From the NCBI GenBank assembly GCA_017628205.1, contig JAGBZO010000021.1:1-59944 (forward strand): a DNA stretch of 59,944 nt. The letters run 5' to 3'. Both the position numbers and the translations under genes were made by a program. The notes under the pieces were generated by a model. It saw only the letters and a program-made list of their open reading frames with translations. It was not told the origin of the DNA and ran no database searches. This stretch comes from Duodenibacillus sp. (GTDB taxonomy: Bacteria; Pseudomonadota; Gammaproteobacteria; Burkholderiales; Burkholderiaceae_F). Shown one piece after another: positions 43,724 to 53,092 of the stretch; position 1 is the first letter of the stretch, and the number at the start of each line of letters is the position of its first letter.

Positions 43724-45742
43724 ATGATGCGAAAACTTGTGTATGGTGTTTGGAAGGGTGTGAAATACGACAACACCCTCGGCGGCCATGCGGCGCCGAC
43801 CGACTTTGATTTGACGTCGTTGAACAACTTCAATCCGGGCAATCCGATCGACGCCTTTGTCGGCAACTTCGGTTTCTTGGTGTTCGACAAGAACGTGTCG
43901 CTGGCCGGCGTGCTCGCACGCTATTACACCCGCGTGCGTGAAGTCTCGTGCGGTCGTTGCACGCCGTGCCGTACGGGCGCTTTTTTGCTTGAGCTGGCGT
44001 TGAAGGACGTCGTCGAAGGGCGGGGCGGGCAAGTCGATTGGGATCACATTTACGATTCGGCGTTGCAAATGCGCGAGACGAGCCTGTGCGGGATCGGTCG
44101 CACGACTCCCGTGGCGTTGCTCGGAGCGCTCAAGTACTTCAAGGATCGGCTCGTCGAGTCGGCTCGCGCCTTGACCGGCGACATGTACACGACCGTCACG
44201 GCCAAGTGCATCGAAGCCTGTCCGGCGCACGTCAACGTGCCGCGTTATATCGATTACGTTCGCGACGGTCATCCGGATTTGGCCGCGGGCGTGCTGTTGC
44301 ATCACTATCCGTTGGTCGGTACCTGCGGACGCGTGTGCGTGCGTCCTTGTGAAACCGCTTGCCGCCGCGGCGACATCGACAAGCCCATCGCCATCAAAGA
44401 CATCAAGCGTTACGTGGCCGATCATGCCGGCGCCTCCATCGGCACGCTCTTTAAGGGCATGGATCCGATGACGGACTTCACCAAGGCGCGCGTGGCCGTG
44501 GTCGGGGCGGGGCCGGCCGGTTTGAACTGCGCTTATCATTTGTTGATGAAGGGGTATCCCGTCGACATCTACGACAAAGACGACAAACCCGGCGGCATGG
44601 CGTTGCGCGGCATTCCGCCGTATCGTTTGCCCAAAGGCTTGTTGCACGGCGAAACCGAGGCCATCACAGAGTTGGGCGGCGAATGGCATTTCGGTCAGCG
44701 TTTCGGCCGCGACATCAACATTTCGAGTTTGTTCGAAGACGGTTACGGAGCCATTTTCTTGGGCATCGGCTGTGCCGAAGGCGCTTATTTGGGATTGCCC
44801 GGTGAGGATCGGTCGTTGGCCGGCTATCAAAACGGGATCGATTTCTTGCTTCAAATCGAACGCGCCGTCGCCGAAGGCTGGCCGCCTCAGATTCACGGCG
44901 ACGTTGTTGTCGTCGGTTGCGGCAACGTGGCCATGGACTGCTGTCGTACGGCCAAACGCATCGCCACGGGGCAAGTGCATATCGTTTACCGTCGCACGGA
45001 AAATGAAGCGAGCGCCGATCCGGAAGAAATCGAAGCGGCCATGGCCGAAGGCGTTCAATTCCATTACTTGACCAATCCGACGCAAATCCTGAGCGAAAAC
45101 GGTCATGTCGTCGGCGTGGAAGTCACCGAAATGGAATTGACGCAAAAAGACGCTCGCGGCCGTCGCGGCGTGCGTCCCGTCGAGGGCAGCAACTACCGAT
45201 TGCCGTGCACCATGATCATTGCGGCCATCGGTCAGAAGATGGAACGCAACGTCTTTAACGACGCCGACGGCGTGTTGCTCGATCGTTGGGGCAATATTGC
45301 GGTCAATTCGGCGTTGGCCACGTCCCGTCCCGGTGTGTTCGCGGGCGGCGACTGCGCGACGGGGCCCACGACCCTGATCGGCGGTCTGGCGCAGGGCGAA
45401 CGCGCCGCCAATTCGATCGACGAATATTTGTCTCGCGGCTCGGTGGGCTTTACGCCCCGCACCCGCATGGGCGAAATCATCCACGACTGTCATTTGCTTG
45501 AAGACGGCACGCCCGATCGACTCGAAGTCAAGAAACCGCGCGCCAAGTTGCAGCAAATTCCGGTTGAGGAACGCGAATGCAATTTCCGTGAGGTCGATCT
45601 CACGCTTTCGCCCGAGCAGGCACGACGCGAAGCCGACCGTTGCATGCGCTGTTATCGCTTGTACGCCGTCGCCACGCCACGTCCCATTCCCGGCAACATC
45701 GAAGCCGAACGCGCTCGAGATGCCGCCCTGTTGGAGCGTTAA
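43724..45742 (+). CDS. NuoF-tail/GltD-like FAD oxidoreductase, hydrogenase partner
   Basis: A 672-residue iron-sulfur flavoprotein. About 1-60 resembles the end of an SLBB domain, and 61-140 is the NADH_4Fe-4S region (EVSCGRCTPCRTGAFLLE). A GltD-type domain follows with CIEACPAHVNVPRYID, CGRVCVRPCETACRRGD, the FAD motif VVGAGPAGLNCAYHL, and the NAD(P) motif VVVGCGNVAMDCCRTAKR. The FMN- and NADH-binding part of NuoF is absent. It likely moves electrons between NAD(P)H and the hydrogenase encoded downstream. The 5' end is uncertain: a strong ribosome site at 43668-43674 serves an ATG at 43681 in another frame. Confidence 0.85.
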   Translation: MMRKLVYGVWKGVKYDNTLGGHAAPTDFDLTSLNNFNPGNPIDAFVGNFGFLVFDKNVSLAGVLARYYTRVREVSCGRCTPCRTGAFLLELALKDVVEGRGGQVDWDHIYDSALQMRETSLCGIGRTTPVALLGALKYFKDRLVESARALTGDMYTTVTAKCIEACPAHVNVPRYIDYVRDGHPDLAAGVLLHHYPLVGTCGRVCVRPCETACRRGDIDKPIAIKDIKRYVADHAGASIGTLFKGMDPMTDFTKARVAVVGAGPAGLNCAYHLLMKGYPVDIYDKDDKPGGMALRGIPPYRLPKGLLHGETEAITELGGEWHFGQRFGRDINISSLFEDGYGAIFLGIGCAEGAYLGLPGEDRSLAGYQNGIDFLLQIERAVAEGWPPQIHGDVVVVGCGNVAMDCCRTAKRIATGQVHIVYRRTENEASADPEEIEAAMAEGVQFHYLTNPTQILSENGHVVGVEVTEMELTQKDARGRRGVRPVEGSNYRLPCTMIIAAIGQKMERNVFNDADGVLLDRWGNIAVNSALATSRPGVFAGGDCATGPTTLIGGLAQGERAANSIDEYLSRGSVGFTPRTRMGEIIHDCHLLEDGTPDRLEVKKPRAKLQQIPVEERECNFREVDLTLSPEQARREADRCMRCYRLYAVATPRPIPGNIEAERARDAALLER

Positions 45743-45744
45743 TC

Positions 45745-47541
45745 ATGCAAATTCGTATCAATGATCAGCTCGTCGAATGCCAAGAGGGCGATACCATTTT
45801 GACCGCCGCCAAGCGAGCCGACATCTTCATTCCGACGTTGTGCGCTTATCTGCCGTTGAATCACACCCCCGGCACCTGTCGCGTGTGTCTCGTCGAGATC
45901 GTTCATCCGGTCACGGGTGAAGCGACCGTCGTCACGTCGTGCAATACGCCCGTTTCCGACGGTTTGATCGTTCAAACGCGAACGGCTCGCGTGCGTAAGA
46001 TGCAACGACAGCAAGTGGCCTGGCTTTTTGCCGACCATAACCAGGACTGCGCCAGTTGCGTGCGCCACGGCAATTGCGAACTGCAAACCGTCGCGATGTA
46101 CACCGGTTTGATCAACAACAGTTGTTCGGGACGCTTCACCGCCAAGCGTCCGATCGACACGTCGAGCCCGAGTCTTTTCCGCGAGGCCAACAAGTGCATT
46201 CGTTGCGGCCGTTGCGTGGAAGTGTGTCGCACCATCCAAGGCCTCGGTTGTTTGACGATGGACAACATCGGTACCGAGTGCGGCGTGGGCATTGCCGGTG
46301 CCGATCAATGGGCTGACAGCACCAAGTGCGTCAACTGCGGTCAATGCACGTTGGTGTGCCCGACCGGCGCCCTGGGTTTGAAGAACCAAACCGAAACGGC
46401 CATCGAATGGATGGAAGATCCCGAGATCACGACGGTCGTGGCCTTCGCGCCCGCGGTACGCGTGACGATGGGCGACTATTTCCGTCTGCCGCCGGGAACG
46501 GACGTTGAAAAGCGCATCGTCACGGCCTTGAAACATATCGGCGCCGATTACGTCTGCGACATCAACTGGGCGGCTGACGTGACGATTATGGAAGAAGGCA
46601 CGGAATTGCTCCATCGCCTCGAAGAGGGCGGCACCTTGCCGATGATGACGAGTTGCTGTCCCGGTTGGGTCAATTTCGTCGAAAAGATTCATCCCGAATT
46701 GATCGCTCACTTGTCGACGACCCGCTCGCCGCAGGCCATTTTCGGGGCCTTGGCCAAGACGTGGTTCGCTCGCGAACACGGCATCGATCCCAAGAAGTTG
46801 CGCTTTATCTCGATCATGCCGTGCACGGCCAAAAAGGACGAAGCGCAACGCGATCAGCTCGCTCGGGACGGTATGCCCGACACCGATTTGGTGTTGACCG
46901 TGCGCGAGTTCGGTGATTTGTTGCGCCGTAATGGCGTGCACCTCGGGCATCTGCCCGACGGAGAGTTCGATTCGCCCTTCATGACTCAAAACACGGGCGC
47001 GAGCGTGATTTTCGGCGTGACGGGCGGCGTGATGGAAGCGGCCGTTCGTACGGTTTATGCCGTCTTGACCGGCAAGGAGCTCGCTCCGATCGAATTCCAG
47101 CCCGTGCGCGGACAGGATTGGGTCAAGGAGGCCACGGTCGATTTGGGCGACAAGGGCACGATCAAGCTTGCCGTCGTGCATACGTTGGCGCATGCCGAAA
47201 AGCTGTGTCAGCTAGTCAAACAAGGCAAGGCCGACTACCACTTCGTCGAAGTGATGGCTTGTCCGGGCGGTTGCATCAATGGGGGCGGCACCGTGCGCCG
47301 CAAGAACCGTTACATGGAGTTCAACGAACAACGCGCCGCGGCGATCTACGCGATCGATGAAAAGCGTCCGTTGCGTCAGAGTCACAAAAACCCCGACGTC
47401 GTGCGTTTGTACGAAGAATTCTTGGGCGAACCCTGCGGTCACGCTTCTCACGACCTCTTGCACACGCACTACAAGATGCGCAAACGCAATCCCAAGCCGC
47501 AATCGATCACGGATATTTGGAAGAAAGTCCAGCTCGGTTAA
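45745..47541 (+). CDS. [FeFe]-hydrogenase large subunit, NuoG-type (group A)
   Basis: Interconverts protons and H2, here probably with NAD(P)H through the upstream flavoprotein. The 598 residues have an N-terminal [2Fe-2S] domain (CAYLPLNHTPGTCRVC), a His-ligated cluster (HNQDCASCVRHGNCEL), two [4Fe-4S] sites (CIRCGRCVEVC and CVNCGQCTLVCPTG) and the H-cluster. L1 is TSCCPGW, L2 MPCTAKKDE and L3 MACPGGCINGGG. Residue Cys replaces Ser in the usual TSCSPGW, which occurs in some group A members. The maturases HydE, HydF and HydG are not in the window. Confidence 0.94.
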   Translation: MQIRINDQLVECQEGDTILTAAKRADIFIPTLCAYLPLNHTPGTCRVCLVEIVHPVTGEATVVTSCNTPVSDGLIVQTRTARVRKMQRQQVAWLFADHNQDCASCVRHGNCELQTVAMYTGLINNSCSGRFTAKRPIDTSSPSLFREANKCIRCGRCVEVCRTIQGLGCLTMDNIGTECGVGIAGADQWADSTKCVNCGQCTLVCPTGALGLKNQTETAIEWMEDPEITTVVAFAPAVRVTMGDYFRLPPGTDVEKRIVTALKHIGADYVCDINWAADVTIMEEGTELLHRLEEGGTLPMMTSCCPGWVNFVEKIHPELIAHLSTTRSPQAIFGALAKTWFAREHGIDPKKLRFISIMPCTAKKDEAQRDQLARDGMPDTDLVLTVREFGDLLRRNGVHLGHLPDGEFDSPFMTQNTGASVIFGVTGGVMEAAVRTVYAVLTGKELAPIEFQPVRGQDWVKEATVDLGDKGTIKLAVVHTLAHAEKLCQLVKQGKADYHFVEVMACPGGCINGGGTVRRKNRYMEFNEQRAAAIYAIDEKRPLRQSHKNPDVVRLYEEFLGEPCGHASHDLLHTHYKMRKRNPKPQSITDIWKKVQLG

Positions 47542-47562
47542 GGACTGAGAACCGTCGCGAAA

Positions 47563-47591
47563 AAGGGCGTTTCCTTTCGGGAAACGCCCTT
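47563..47591. terminator. Bidirectional terminator after the hydrogenase gene
   Basis: AAGGGCGTTTCC and GGAAACGCCCTT form a perfect 12-base stem with a short loop between convergent genes. The T-run is short, so strength is uncertain. Confidence 0.65.
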
Positions 47592-47626
47592 GTTCATTCG
47601 GCGGCGCGCTTTTGTCGATCGGCCGA

Positions 47627-48412
47627 TCAACGCGCGGCCGGCGCCTCTTTACGCCACTTAAGCATGTTCTTTTCAGTGACGTCGAACAATTCGCGCACTT
47701 CGGCAAAGGTGGTGTCGGGGTGATTGTTCCAGTCCATCAGGCGGTGCTTGTCAAAGCGACCTTTGCCCATGGTGTTGAGCGTTTCGCGAAACGCTTGCAT
47801 GGCGGGCTGGCGATAATGCACGTTGCCTTTGCCGAGCACGTTTTCCTGCGCCTTCATCATGGCGCAGAAAATGCTGTAGGTCTTGTCCTCGTTCGAGCAC
47901 TTGCGCGTGCATCGACGATTCCAATCGGATTCTTTGGCCAAAAGTCGCTTGGCTTCCCGAACGATCAAGAGATCGGCATCGGTCGGCGGCGTTTGGCGCG
48001 AGGCGTCGAAGGCGACGCTCAACGTCTTGTCGGTGACGACGGCTTGACGCACGTTGAACCAACCGTAAGGCAACTTGCCGTAAATCGGCGCGCCCTTGTC
48101 ATTGAGAACCAATTCAAAGAGCGTGGGATCTTCGACTTTTCGTCCTTGCATGGCGCCAACCCAGACCGATTTGTCGCTCGGCTTGATGCGGGTGTTCACG
48201 CGACGATCGGGCGCGTAGGGTTTGGCGTATTGGGGGTTGAGGCCCGCGAAGTTGACGGCCAAATCGTTGACCTGATTGGGAACGTAACAATCGCCTTCGT
48301 AATAGGTCGACGTCTTTTTGAGATTGCAGATGATCGTGTCGTTGTAAAGGTCGGCATGCGCCGTTGAAACGGCCAACATCGACACCAAGAATAACCACGG
48401 TTTCGCCTTCAT
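47627..48412 (-). CDS. Secreted protein of unknown function
   Basis: Not recognised. The 261 residues start with a signal peptide (WLFLVSMLAVSTAHA). Six Cys remain in the mature part (IICNLK, GDCYVPN, RRCTRKCSN and SIFCAMM), so disulfides are likely in the periplasm. The C-terminal region is basic and rich in aromatic residues (LMDWNNHPDTTFAEVRELFD). It ends against the hydrogenase terminator and has no operon partner. Confidence 0.8.
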   Translation of the reverse strand: MKAKPWLFLVSMLAVSTAHADLYNDTIICNLKKTSTYYEGDCYVPNQVNDLAVNFAGLNPQYAKPYAPDRRVNTRIKPSDKSVWVGAMQGRKVEDPTLFELVLNDKGAPIYGKLPYGWFNVRQAVVTDKTLSVAFDASRQTPPTDADLLIVREAKRLLAKESDWNRRCTRKCSNEDKTYSIFCAMMKAQENVLGKGNVHYRQPAMQAFRETLNTMGKGRFDKHRLMDWNNHPDTTFAEVRELFDVTEKNMLKWRKEAPAAR

Positions 48413-48592
48413 ACGGATTCTCCTTCGAAGCGGGAACGTTGTAGCCGTTCGGTCGCTCGCGTAAGGGCGAACCGAATCGGAAGCACGAATCGATTATAAG
48501 GATAGTCTCGTTTTTGCAACATGCGCACAATCCCCCGATCGCCGGGCGAATCGGGGGTCCGATGAATGAAAAGAAAGGCGCCCTACGGACCG

Positions 48593-49009
48593 TCAAATCT
48601 GTTCGACGGTCAGCCCGGCGTTACGCAGGAATTTGATGCCGGCGTCGTCTCGATAGACTTCGTGGTAGTACACGTTGCGAATGCCGCAAGCACGAATCAA
48701 CAAGGCGCAGTTGATGCAGGGGCTGTGCGAAATGAAGATGCTCGCGCCGTCCGAGGAGTAACCGTTGTAGGCGAGTTTGGCGATGGCGTTGAGCTCGGCA
48801 TGTTGCACTTCGGGGCGGGTGACGAGCTTGCCGTCGACTTCGTATTCGCAGCAATTGTCGTAACCGGTGGGCATGCCGTTCCAACCGAATGAAATGATCG
48901 AATTGTTCTTGACGATGACGCAACCGACCTGAAGGCGTTTGGCGTAGCTACGCTTGGCGGTCAGAAGGGCGATTTGCATGTACATTTCGTGGTCTTTTTT
49001 GATATCCAT
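48593..49009 (-). CDS. dCMP deaminase-family protein (ComEB-like)
   Basis: Zinc deaminase of about 138 residues, likely converting dCMP to dUMP for thymidylate synthesis. The zinc motifs are VQHAELNAIAKLA (HAE) and SHSPCINCALLI (PCxxC). MDIKKDHEM at 49009 is chosen as start from alignment with family N-termini. Gram-negative cells often lack this enzyme and use dCTP deaminase, so it may be an alternative route. Confidence 0.9.
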   Translation of the reverse strand: MDIKKDHEMYMQIALLTAKRSYAKRLQVGCVIVKNNSIISFGWNGMPTGYDNCCEYEVDGKLVTRPEVQHAELNAIAKLAYNGYSSDGASIFISHSPCINCALLIRACGIRNVYYHEVYRDDAGIKFLRNAGLTVEQI

Positions 49010-49143
49010 CGATAGGCCTTTTTCGGTGTTCTTTTTCGGATACGAGTCGATTGACGATAGTGCGGATAGCCTATCGGGTTTAGGGAGACGATGCAAATTT
49101 CATCTACCGTTTTCGGGCTATACTCGTCGCGGGTGAAGGCTTT

Positions 49144-50232
49144 ATGCAAATGAAAAGCACAACAATCGCTGATCCGCTCGCACGGGTTTTTCAAAATACG
49201 GTGGCGCCGTACAAGTTTCTTTGGCTTCTAAGTCTTCTCGAACTCGTTGTTCGAGAAGGCCGTACCGTCATGCACGTTGATGAGCTGACAGCGCGCATGG
49301 TGGCCAAGGCGTGGTATCCGAAAATGTTTTTCCGTCTCAGTTACGGTCGATGCGAGGCGATTACCCGGTGCATCGAAGCGCTCGGGAGTCATCACGGATG
49401 GACGCACGATACGAGCGAGAAGCGGATCGTCGACACGCTTTTGGGTGATTCAAGATCCTCCGTTCATCAAGTGACGTTTAAGTTGCTGCGTGACGAGGTG
49501 CCGTATCGATTTTTGACGCCTTGGATTCGTGAAAGCGACAACGCTCGGATGCAACGGCGCTCGGAGACCTTTGAAAACAACTGTTTTTACGCGTTGCGAA
49601 AAGGGTGCGAGGGTCTTTTCGTACACATGCATCTGCAATGGGCGGATTACCTGCGCGAACACTACGTTCTGGTTCGAGACTTCACTTATTGGCATTGGTC
49701 CCGTTTTTTGCAGGCACGCAACCCGAATGTTCCCAATATCGTCAATAAACTCGAACGTTCGAGCCAACGCTCGTCTTTGGAACCCCAGCGTACGTATTGG
49801 CGTCGTGCGATCCGCCGGATGGAGCGGTTGCCGAACGTTTATCGACCCGCAGCCTATTTCGACTGCGACACGCCGTTTGCCTTGGATCATTTTTTGCCGT
49901 GGCGCTTCGTTGCGCACGATCGATTGTGGAATTTAATGCCGATCGACGCGTCGCTTAACAGTGCCAAAAGCGATCGTCTGCCCGACGTCGAAGCGCTGTT
50001 GCCGCGCTTTGCGCTCACGCACCGGGACGCGTTGCGTATCAGTTTGCATCATGGTGACGATACGGCCTGTCAGCACGATTACGAGGATTTGGGTTATGCC
50101 TTGTCCGACATCGCCGCCATGGGTGACGAGGCTGTGATCGAGACTTTCCGAAAAACCTATGTTCCCTTGACGCTCATCGCCCGCAACATGGGCTTTGAGA
50201 CCTGGGACTACACTTGCACCGAACCGTCATGA
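49144..50232 (+). CDS. HNH-endonuclease domain protein, coupled to HIT gene
   Basis: 362 residues, function unknown. The N-terminal helical part (PYKFLWLLSLLELVVREG and RMVAKAWYPKMFFRLSYG) resembles the front of an uncharacterised HNH family; the middle is unlike anything I can name. The HNH core is at about 246-280: ALDHFLPW (His249), DRLWNLMP (Asn263) and LNSAKSDRLP (Asn and Lys), so the nuclease residues are intact. Its stop overlaps the ATG of a HIT-family gene (ATGA). A nucleic-acid cleaving role, perhaps in defence, is inference. Confidence 0.8.
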   Translation: MQMKSTTIADPLARVFQNTVAPYKFLWLLSLLELVVREGRTVMHVDELTARMVAKAWYPKMFFRLSYGRCEAITRCIEALGSHHGWTHDTSEKRIVDTLLGDSRSSVHQVTFKLLRDEVPYRFLTPWIRESDNARMQRRSETFENNCFYALRKGCEGLFVHMHLQWADYLREHYVLVRDFTYWHWSRFLQARNPNVPNIVNKLERSSQRSSLEPQRTYWRRAIRRMERLPNVYRPAAYFDCDTPFALDHFLPWRFVAHDRLWNLMPIDASLNSAKSDRLPDVEALLPRFALTHRDALRISLHHGDDTACQHDYEDLGYALSDIAAMGDEAVIETFRKTYVPLTLIARNMGFETWDYTCTEPS

Positions 50233-50603
50233 CCGATTGTCCGTTTTGCCAACTTGAAGAGCCGCTCGAAATCATTGCCCAAACGTCGCTGTGTCTGGCC
50301 TTTTACGATCGCTTTCCTGTCAATCCCGGGCACGCTTTGATCATCCCGCGCCGACACGTGGCGTCGTATTTCGATTTGACCTCGGAAGAAATCGAGCAAA
50401 TGCAAAGCCTCTTGCAAGAGGTGCGCCGAATCGTCGAAGAGCGCTTCAAACCCGACGGCTTTAATGTCGGCGTCAATGTCGGAGAGGCGGCCGGGCAGTC
50501 TGTTTTTCACGTGCACATGCACTTGATTCCACGGTATCGCGGCGACGTCGCCAATCCGCGCGGCGGCGTCAGAGGTGTCATTCCGGCGCGACAAAATTAC
50601 TGA
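50229..50603 (+). CDS. HIT-family nucleotide hydrolase/transferase
   Basis: Histidine-triad protein of about 124 residues. The zinc-like N-terminal CPFCQLEE, the FPVNPGHALIIPRRH segment and the active site SVFHVHMHLIPRY (HxHxH) are complete. HIT proteins hydrolyse dinucleoside polyphosphates or nucleoside phosphoramidates. The start MTDCPFC at 50229 overlaps the HNH gene stop, so the two are probably made together. Confidence 0.9.
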   Translation: MTDCPFCQLEEPLEIIAQTSLCLAFYDRFPVNPGHALIIPRRHVASYFDLTSEEIEQMQSLLQEVRRIVEERFKPDGFNVGVNVGEAAGQSVFHVHMHLIPRYRGDVANPRGGVRGVIPARQNY

Positions 50604-50654
50604 TCGAGGCCTGACTCGGCGTAGAATCGACTTCGTAACAGACGGAGTTGCCCG

Positions 50655-51887
50655 ATGTCGACAGACGCCAAAACATTTTCCCGCGCCCACGACCTTGAAG
50701 CCATCGCTTTGGTGTCGTCGGCGCACGCCGCCAGCCACTTTTACCACCTCGTGATCCCGAGCCTGTTTCCGTGGCTCATGCCGCATTTCGGTTTGAGTTA
50801 CACGCAGGCGGGGGCTTTGATGACGGCCTTTTTTGTCACGAGCGCCTTCGGGCAAGCGGCAAGCGGCTTTTTGGTGGACAAGATCGGTCCCAAGCGCGGG
50901 CTTTATTTGGGGTTGCTCCTACTGGCTTCGTCCGCCTTTGTGGTCGGGGCGTCGACGCATTACGGCATGCTGTTTGTCGGGGCGATTTTGGCCGGGCTCG
51001 GCAATTGCGTGTTTCATCCGGTCGACTACAGCCTCATGAACATGAACATCTCCGAGTCGCGTTTGGGACACGCCTTTGCATGGCATCAAATCACGGGCAA
51101 CGTCGGTTGGGCGCTCTGTCCTCCGTTCATGGTCGGCTTGGCGTCGCTTTGGGGGTGGCGCGTCGCCGCCATGGCCGCCGCGTGCGTAGCGTTGGCGGTA
51201 CTGGCCACCGTATTGTGGCGTCGACGCACGTTCGCTTTCGATCGATTCCAAAAGAAGGGCGGGGCGCAAGGCGAGGGTAAACAAAGCGCGATCGCCTTTT
51301 TGAAGGTGCCCGCCGTGTGGCTGTGTTTCTTCTTCTTTTTCTTCACCTCGGGCGCTTTCGGGGTGCTGCAAAGCTACGGCCCGGGCATTTTTGACAAGGC
51401 CTACGGACTTAATCTCGCTGAAGCGTCGGGCGCCTTGACGGCCTTCCTGATTTCGGCGGGCGTTGGCGGTCTGGCGGGCGGTTTTTGCGCTCAGTATCTC
51501 AAGGTCGGATCCGATCGCATCGTCGCCGTTGCGTTCGGGATGGCGGCTCTCATGTCGATCGTGCTTGCCACGCAGTGGTTGGACGGCTTTTGGGTTCCGG
51601 TGCTCATGGCGCTGATGGGGTTTGGCGTCGGTATCGCCGGTCCCAACCGAGACCTGATGATTCGCAAGGCTACGGTGTCGAAATTGGGGGTGGGGCAGAT
51701 CGCCCGCATTTACGGTTTCGTCTATTGCGGGATGGATTGCGGCCAGTCGCTCGCGCCGCTCGTGTTCGGTCCCTTGCTCGATGCGGGGCACTTCACGATG
51801 GCGTTGATCGGGGTGGCGGTGTTGCAGACCCTAGGGATTTTTACAGCCGTCAATGTAGGAAATCGCGAACGTCCAAAAGAAAAATAA
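50655..51887 (+). CDS. Major facilitator superfamily transporter
   Basis: Twelve-helix carrier of 410 residues. The A-like motif GFLVDKIGPKRGLYLG lies in the loop after helix 2, and HPVDYSLMNMNI and GHAFAWHQITGNVGWAL follow. The N-terminal HAASHFYHLVIPSLFPWLMP resembles fosmidomycin-resistance-type and related exporters. The substrate is unknown. It is about 50 bases downstream of the HIT gene and may have its own promoter. Confidence 0.88.
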   Translation: MSTDAKTFSRAHDLEAIALVSSAHAASHFYHLVIPSLFPWLMPHFGLSYTQAGALMTAFFVTSAFGQAASGFLVDKIGPKRGLYLGLLLLASSAFVVGASTHYGMLFVGAILAGLGNCVFHPVDYSLMNMNISESRLGHAFAWHQITGNVGWALCPPFMVGLASLWGWRVAAMAAACVALAVLATVLWRRRTFAFDRFQKKGGAQGEGKQSAIAFLKVPAVWLCFFFFFFTSGAFGVLQSYGPGIFDKAYGLNLAEASGALTAFLISAGVGGLAGGFCAQYLKVGSDRIVAVAFGMAALMSIVLATQWLDGFWVPVLMALMGFGVGIAGPNRDLMIRKATVSKLGVGQIARIYGFVYCGMDCGQSLAPLVFGPLLDAGHFTMALIGVAVLQTLGIFTAVNVGNRERPKEK

Positions 51888-52067
51888 CCAATAAAATCAA
51901 TGGTCAAATAGCCGTTCTTGTTATATTTCGTTACAGAGCGATTTGTATTTCTTATGACTCCGGTTGACTCTCTCAATAGGGGGTTGCTAAGACTCGCTTA
52001 AAGTTGATAGTATTCGTTTTACCAAAAACCCTACCATATTACTTCTTCCCCTAAAGAGGTCCCCCCT

Positions 52068-53069
52068 ATGAAAAAGTTGGTTGTTGCAGTCAGCATGGTT
52101 TGCGTATCGATGGGCGTCGCCGCTCAGCCGACCAAGTACGAACCGATCAAGCCCGTGGCTCCCGTAAAGGTTGAAAACCCGGCTTTGGTTGAACTCGGTA
52201 CGAAGCTCTTCTTCGATCCCCGTCTGTCTCGCTCCGGCTTCATCTCCTGCAACTCCTGCCACAACCTGGCTACCGGTGGTGTCGACAACCTCAAGACCAG
52301 CGTCGGCGACTATTGGGCTCAGGGTCCGATCAACTCCCCGACGGTGTTGAACTCCTTCGGTCAGGTCGCTCAGTTCTGGGACGGCCGTGCCAAGACGCTG
52401 GAAGAACAGGCCGCCGGCCCGATCGCCAACCCCTTGGAAATGGCTTCCACGCATGAATTGGCCGTCGAAGTGATTTCTTCCATCCCCGGTTACCGTGCAG
52501 AATTCAAGAAGGTCTTCGGCGACGACAAGGTTGACATCAAGCGCATCACCGACGCCATCGCCGCGTTCGAAATGACGCTCGTCACCCCGAACAGCCGCTT
52601 TGACCAGTGGTTGAAGGGCGACTCCAAGGCTTTGACCGCCGAAGAAAAGGCCGGTTACCAGCTCTTTAAGAGCTCCGGTTGCACGATGTGCCACGCCGGT
52701 GAAAAGTTGGGCGGCGACAAGTTCATGAAGATGGGTCTCGTCAAGCCTTACAAGACCACTAACACCGCGACCGGCGTACACGCTTTGAGCGGCAAGGATC
52801 AGGATCGCATGACCTTCAAGGTTCCGATGCTGCGTAACGTTGAACTCACCTATCCGTACTTCCACGACGGTGAAGCTCAGACCCTCGAAGAAGCAACCCG
52901 CTTGATGGGCGACCTGCAGCTCGGCAAGCGCTACACCGACAAGGAAGTCGCTCAGATCGTCGCCTTCCTGAAGACGTTGACCGGCGAACAGCCCAAGATC
53001 GCTTACCCGATCCTGCCGCCGTCCTCCAACGCCACCCCGATCTTCGATCCCTGGGCCAAGAAGAAGTAA
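52068..53069 (+). CDS. ccpA: Diheme cytochrome c peroxidase
   Basis: Periplasmic enzyme that reduces H2O2 using small cytochromes. The 333 residues start with a signal peptide (KLVVAVSMVCVSMGVAAQ). Two heme sites are CNSCHN (near residue 62) and CTMCHAGEK (near 206), with RNVELTYPYFHDG typical of the family. It would protect N2O and hydrogen enzymes from oxidants; this is inference. The start follows GAGG. Confidence 0.95.
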   Translation: MKKLVVAVSMVCVSMGVAAQPTKYEPIKPVAPVKVENPALVELGTKLFFDPRLSRSGFISCNSCHNLATGGVDNLKTSVGDYWAQGPINSPTVLNSFGQVAQFWDGRAKTLEEQAAGPIANPLEMASTHELAVEVISSIPGYRAEFKKVFGDDKVDIKRITDAIAAFEMTLVTPNSRFDQWLKGDSKALTAEEKAGYQLFKSSGCTMCHAGEKLGGDKFMKMGLVKPYKTTNTATGVHALSGKDQDRMTFKVPMLRNVELTYPYFHDGEAQTLEEATRLMGDLQLGKRYTDKEVAQIVAFLKTLTGEQPKIAYPILPPSSNATPIFDPWAKKK

Positions 53070-53092
53070 TCGCTTCTTAGGATGATCTCCGC

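Noticed and set aside
43790-43815. CTT TGA as a prfB-like programmed frameshift
   Set aside because: A +1 slip there would enter the right frame, but no internal ribosome-like AGGGGG precedes it and codon use upstream already favours the main frame.
48533-48558. CCCCCGAT...ATCGGGGG hairpin as a terminator
   Set aside because: No T-run follows on either strand; it is only noted as a hairpin.
51960-51980. FNR box before ccpA (TTGACTCTCTCAA)
   Set aside because: The two halves are one base closer than in real FNR sites.
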